Below, piece by piece: positions 5,698-7,635 of a stretch of 7,635 nt of DNA (positions are counted from its first letter, which is position 1; each line of letters opens with the position of its first letter). The stretch covers positions 1-7,635 of the forward strand of contig CADAPN010000090.1 of assembly GCA_902789835.1 (NCBI GenBank). The letters are read 5' to 3'. The position numbers and the translations under genes are program-made. The stretch comes from Oscillospiraceae bacterium (GTDB lineage Bacteria; Bacillota_A; Clostridia; Oscillospirales; Oscillospiraceae). The notes under the pieces were generated by a model. The model was not told where the DNA came from. It saw only the letters and a program-made list of their open reading frames with translations, and did not search any database.

Positions 5698-5720
5698 CAG
5701 CGCGGCAGGCCGCTGTTTTC
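5698..5720 (+). terminator. Weak hairpin with T-run after dctM
   Basis: CAGCG (5698-5702) and CGCTG (5711-5715) form a 5-bp stem with an 8-nt loop, followed by TTTTC. The surrounding 5661-5715 is GC-rich and can fold in several competing ways (GGCGG, CTGCC and GGCAG repeats). It may reduce readthrough from the transporter genes into the GH31 gene. It is not a convincing full terminator, and I see no separate promoter for the GH31 gene. Confidence 0.4.
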
Positions 5721-5726
5721 GTTCCC

Positions 5727-5766
5727 CTTCAGGCAATGCCTTCCCTTGATGGCATGCCACCTGAAG
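5727..5766 (+). promoter_or_regulatory. Nested inverted repeats before the GH31 gene
   Basis: CTTCAGG (5727-5733) pairs with CCTGAAG (5760-5766), and inside it ATGCC (5736-5740) pairs with GGCAT (5751-5755). The same stretch holds two adjacent palindromes with a shared GGCA/TGCC core, AGGCAATGCCT (5731-5741) and TGGCATGCCA (5750-5759). No T-run follows, so it is not a plain terminator. It could be an RNA stem that stabilises one side of a processed transcript, or an operator pair. Confidence 0.4.
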
Positions 5767-5794
5767 CATCACTCATATAACAAGGAGCATTCAT

Positions 5795-7635
5795 ATGGAT
5801 ATTTGCAGAAAAATCACCGGTCTGGATCGACTCACCGGCGCGACACTCGTCCATACCAATTGCGCCGATCTCAAAATTGTTTTTGTCACGGAGGAAATCG
5901 TGCGTGTGCGTGCTTCCTTTGACAAGGAGCTCGCCGAAGAATCCTACGTCCTCATGACGACCGCGTGGGAAGACCGTCTCGACCCTCTCTTTGAGGGTCA
6001 GCGCACGCGGGTAAAGCCCGTGGAACCAAAGATCACGGAAGGGGAGAAGACCATCCTTTTTGAAAGCGCCGCGCTGCGTCTGGAACTGGATCGGGATCCC
6101 ATCTGTATCCGCCTGTACGACGCAGAGGGCACGGAGCTTTACTCCACCCTTTCCGGAAGTCCCTTTACGCTCGACACCAATCATCGCGTAACCGCCTACA
6201 GCCGCATGGAAGAGGAAGACTGCTTCTACGGCTTCGGCGAAAAGGCCGGAGCCCTCAACAAGAACAAGGCTTTTCTGCGCGAACGCGCCACCGACGCAAT
6301 GGGCTATGACGCAGAGCTCATGGACACGCTCTACAAGCACATCCCCTTCTACATCCGGCTCAACCGTACAACGAAAAAAGCGGTGGGTCTGTTTTATCAC
6401 AACTTCTACGAGTCTGTGTTCAACATGGGCAAGGAAAAGTCCAACTATTGGCCGCGCTATACCTACTGGCAGGCCGATGGGGGAGATATCGACCTGTTCC
6501 TGCTGGGCGGCAATACCCTGAGCCGGATCGTTGACAATTACACGCTGCTGACGGGCCGTCCCGCGCTGCTTCCCAAGCGGGCGCTGGGCTATCAGGGGTC
6601 CAGCATGTACTATCCGGAGCTGGAAAAGGACAGCGACGACGCGGTGCTCGACTTCATCGACACCATCAAGGACGAGGGCTTCCCCATCGACGGATTCCAC
6701 CTCTCTTCCGGCTATACCAGTGTAAACGGGAAGCGCTGTGTCTTCACCTGGAATACCGAGCGCTTTAAAAATCCACGGGCATATTTTGCCGCCATGAATG
6801 AGAAGGGCGCTCAGAACGTGCCGAACGTCAAGCCCGGCATCCTGCTGTGCCACCCGCTGTTTGATGAATTCAACAAACGGGATGTGTTTGTCAAAGACAG
6901 CGAGAATCCCGATGCCTATGCCGTGGGCTCCTGGTGGGGCGGCGACGGCGCCTTCTGGGACTACACCAAGCCCGAAGCCAGAAGAGCCTGGAAGGATTAT
7001 CTCATCGAGAATGTCATCGATGTGGGAACCGACTCCATCTGGGATGACAACTGCGAGTACGACAGCCTGCTGGACAAGGACGCCAGGGTGGATTTCGACG
7101 GCAAGGGCGGCACCATAGGACAGTTAAAGCCTCTGATGTGCACCATTATGTGCCGTCTCGGCAATGAAGCCGTGGAGGAGCACAACCCGGATGCGCGGCC
7201 TTATGTGGTCTGCCGCAGCGGCAGTTCCGGCATTCAGAAATACGCCCAGACCTGGTGCGGCGACAACTACACCAGCTGGAAGAGCCTTCAATACAACATC
7301 CCCATCATTACGGGCATGGGCCTTTCGGGCCAGCCCAACGAAGGCGCGGACATCGGCGGCTTTGCCGGCCCTGCGCCGAGTGAGGAGCTTTTTGTCCGCT
7401 GGGTACAGAACGGCATCTTCCAGCCCCGTTTCTCCATCCACTCCGCCTCCAATGACAACACCGTCACCGAGCCCTGGATGTTCCGGGACTCCGCGCCCCT
7501 GATCCGTGACGCCATCCTTCTGCGCTACCGCATGACGCCTTACCTCTACTCTGCCGAGTATGAGGCGAGCCAGACCGGCGCGCCCATTATGCGGGCGCTG
7601 GTGTACGAGTTCCAGAATGACGAGAAGGTCTACGA
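5795..7635 (+). CDS. Cytoplasmic GH31 alpha-glycosidase (alpha-glucosidase-like), 3' end cut by window
   Basis: A retaining alpha-glycoside hydrolase of family GH31; 613 complete codons are present and the frame is still open at the window end. No signal peptide is seen (MDICRKITGLDR), so it acts on substrate already taken up. The N-terminal beta-sandwich holds FYGFGEK (144-150) and LYKHIPFY (179-186). The (beta/alpha)8 barrel begins near ALGYQGSSMYY (263-273). The nucleophile motif is W-D-D-N-C-E-Y (416-422), with D418 as nucleophile. The acid/base is D490 in TWCGDNYTSW, preceded by CRSGSSG (473-479), and the conserved active-site histidine is H549 in FSIH. This pattern resembles the intracellular Clostridia alpha-glucosidases with W-N-D-N-N-E-Y rather than sulfoquinovosidases. 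Alpha-xylosidase activity cannot be excluded. AAGGAG (5782-5787) lies 7 nt before the ATG. It follows dctM on the same strand and probably hydrolyses the imported substrate. Confidence 0.93.
   Translation, partial: MDICRKITGLDRLTGATLVHTNCADLKIVFVTEEIVRVRASFDKELAEESYVLMTTAWEDRLDPLFEGQRTRVKPVEPKITEGEKTILFESAALRLELDRDPICIRLYDAEGTELYSTLSGSPFTLDTNHRVTAYSRMEEEDCFYGFGEKAGALNKNKAFLRERATDAMGYDAELMDTLYKHIPFYIRLNRTTKKAVGLFYHNFYESVFNMGKEKSNYWPRYTYWQADGGDIDLFLLGGNTLSRIVDNYTLLTGRPALLPKRALGYQGSSMYYPELEKDSDDAVLDFIDTIKDEGFPIDGFHLSSGYTSVNGKRCVFTWNTERFKNPRAYFAAMNEKGAQNVPNVKPGILLCHPLFDEFNKRDVFVKDSENPDAYAVGSWWGGDGAFWDYTKPEARRAWKDYLIENVIDVGTDSIWDDNCEYDSLLDKDARVDFDGKGGTIGQLKPLMCTIMCRLGNEAVEEHNPDARPYVVCRSGSSGIQKYAQTWCGDNYTSWKSLQYNIPIITGMGLSGQPNEGADIGGFAGPAPSEELFVRWVQNGIFQPRFSIHSASNDNTVTEPWMFRDSAPLIRDAILLRYRMTPYLYSAEYEASQTGAPIMRALVYEFQNDEKVY

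Noticed and set aside
4432..5772. Minus-strand open frame of 446 codons opposite dctM
   Set aside because: It lies antisense to a clear DctM gene, and its product is rich in H, D, G and R with no domain, as expected for the reverse of a GC-rich membrane protein gene. It is a shadow frame.
5729..6853. Minus-strand open frame of 374 codons opposite the GH31 gene
   Set aside because: Antisense to conserved GH31 sequence, with no recognisable family and no convincing ribosome binding site. It is a by-product of codon bias.
5795..7635. Sulfoquinovosidase (YihQ type) as the identity of the GH31 enzyme
   Set aside because: An acidic sulfosugar would suit the context, but the active-site stretches differ from what I know of sulfoquinovosidases, and W-D-D-N-C-E-Y resembles the alpha-glucosidase subgroup.
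1..7635. Mobile element, CRISPR array, tRNA or rRNA
   Set aside because: No transposase, integrase, regularly spaced repeats, cloverleaf or rRNA sequence was seen on either strand.

Overview
The window is about 7.6 kb of compact, moderately GC-rich bacterial chromosome. Strong GGAGG-type ribosome binding sites, near-consensus vegetative promoters (TTGACA/TATAAT), simple hairpin terminators and gene families typical of gut Clostridia point to a Gram-positive anaerobe, probably class Clostridia. This placement is inference from sequence style; no rRNA or marker gene is present.

Left end, minus strand (1-771): the 5' part of a cysteine synthase gene (cysK), running off the window. It is preceded by a roughly 200-nt leader that I read as a complete ribosome-mediated attenuator. 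In transcription order it holds a consensus promoter (743-771), a 28-codon open frame with seven cysteine codons (617-703), a possible antiterminator (581-613), and a perfect 13-bp terminator hairpin with a T-tract (551-588) just before the cysK ribosome binding site. This is the most interesting element here: cysteine starvation would stall ribosomes on the Cys codons and open the cysteine biosynthesis gene. In Firmicutes this job is usually done by Cys T-boxes or CymR.

Left-centre (820-1517): a divergently transcribed gene for a two-helix membrane protein resembling the YcxB family, with its own consensus promoter. It ends at a long perfect hairpin shared with the converging araC-type gene.

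Centre (1532-2708): a minus-strand AraC/XylS-family regulator with an N-terminal cupin-like sensor domain, then a 268-bp divergent control region with face-to-face promoters, repeated AT-rich motifs and a perfect 16-bp palindrome.

Right (2709-7635): a plus-strand operon encoding a three-part TRAP transporter, dctP (solute-binding protein), dctQ (small permease) and dctM (large permease), followed by a cytoplasmic GH31 alpha-glycosidase cut by the window end. DctP keeps the two arginines and the asparagine that bind a carboxylate in known TRAP binding proteins. The likely story is that the AraC protein senses a sugar-like signal and induces uptake of an acidic sugar or glycoside through DctPQM, which the GH31 enzyme then hydrolyses inside the cell. 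The substrate is not known. Hairpins between dctP and dctQ and after dctM suggest graded expression along the operon.
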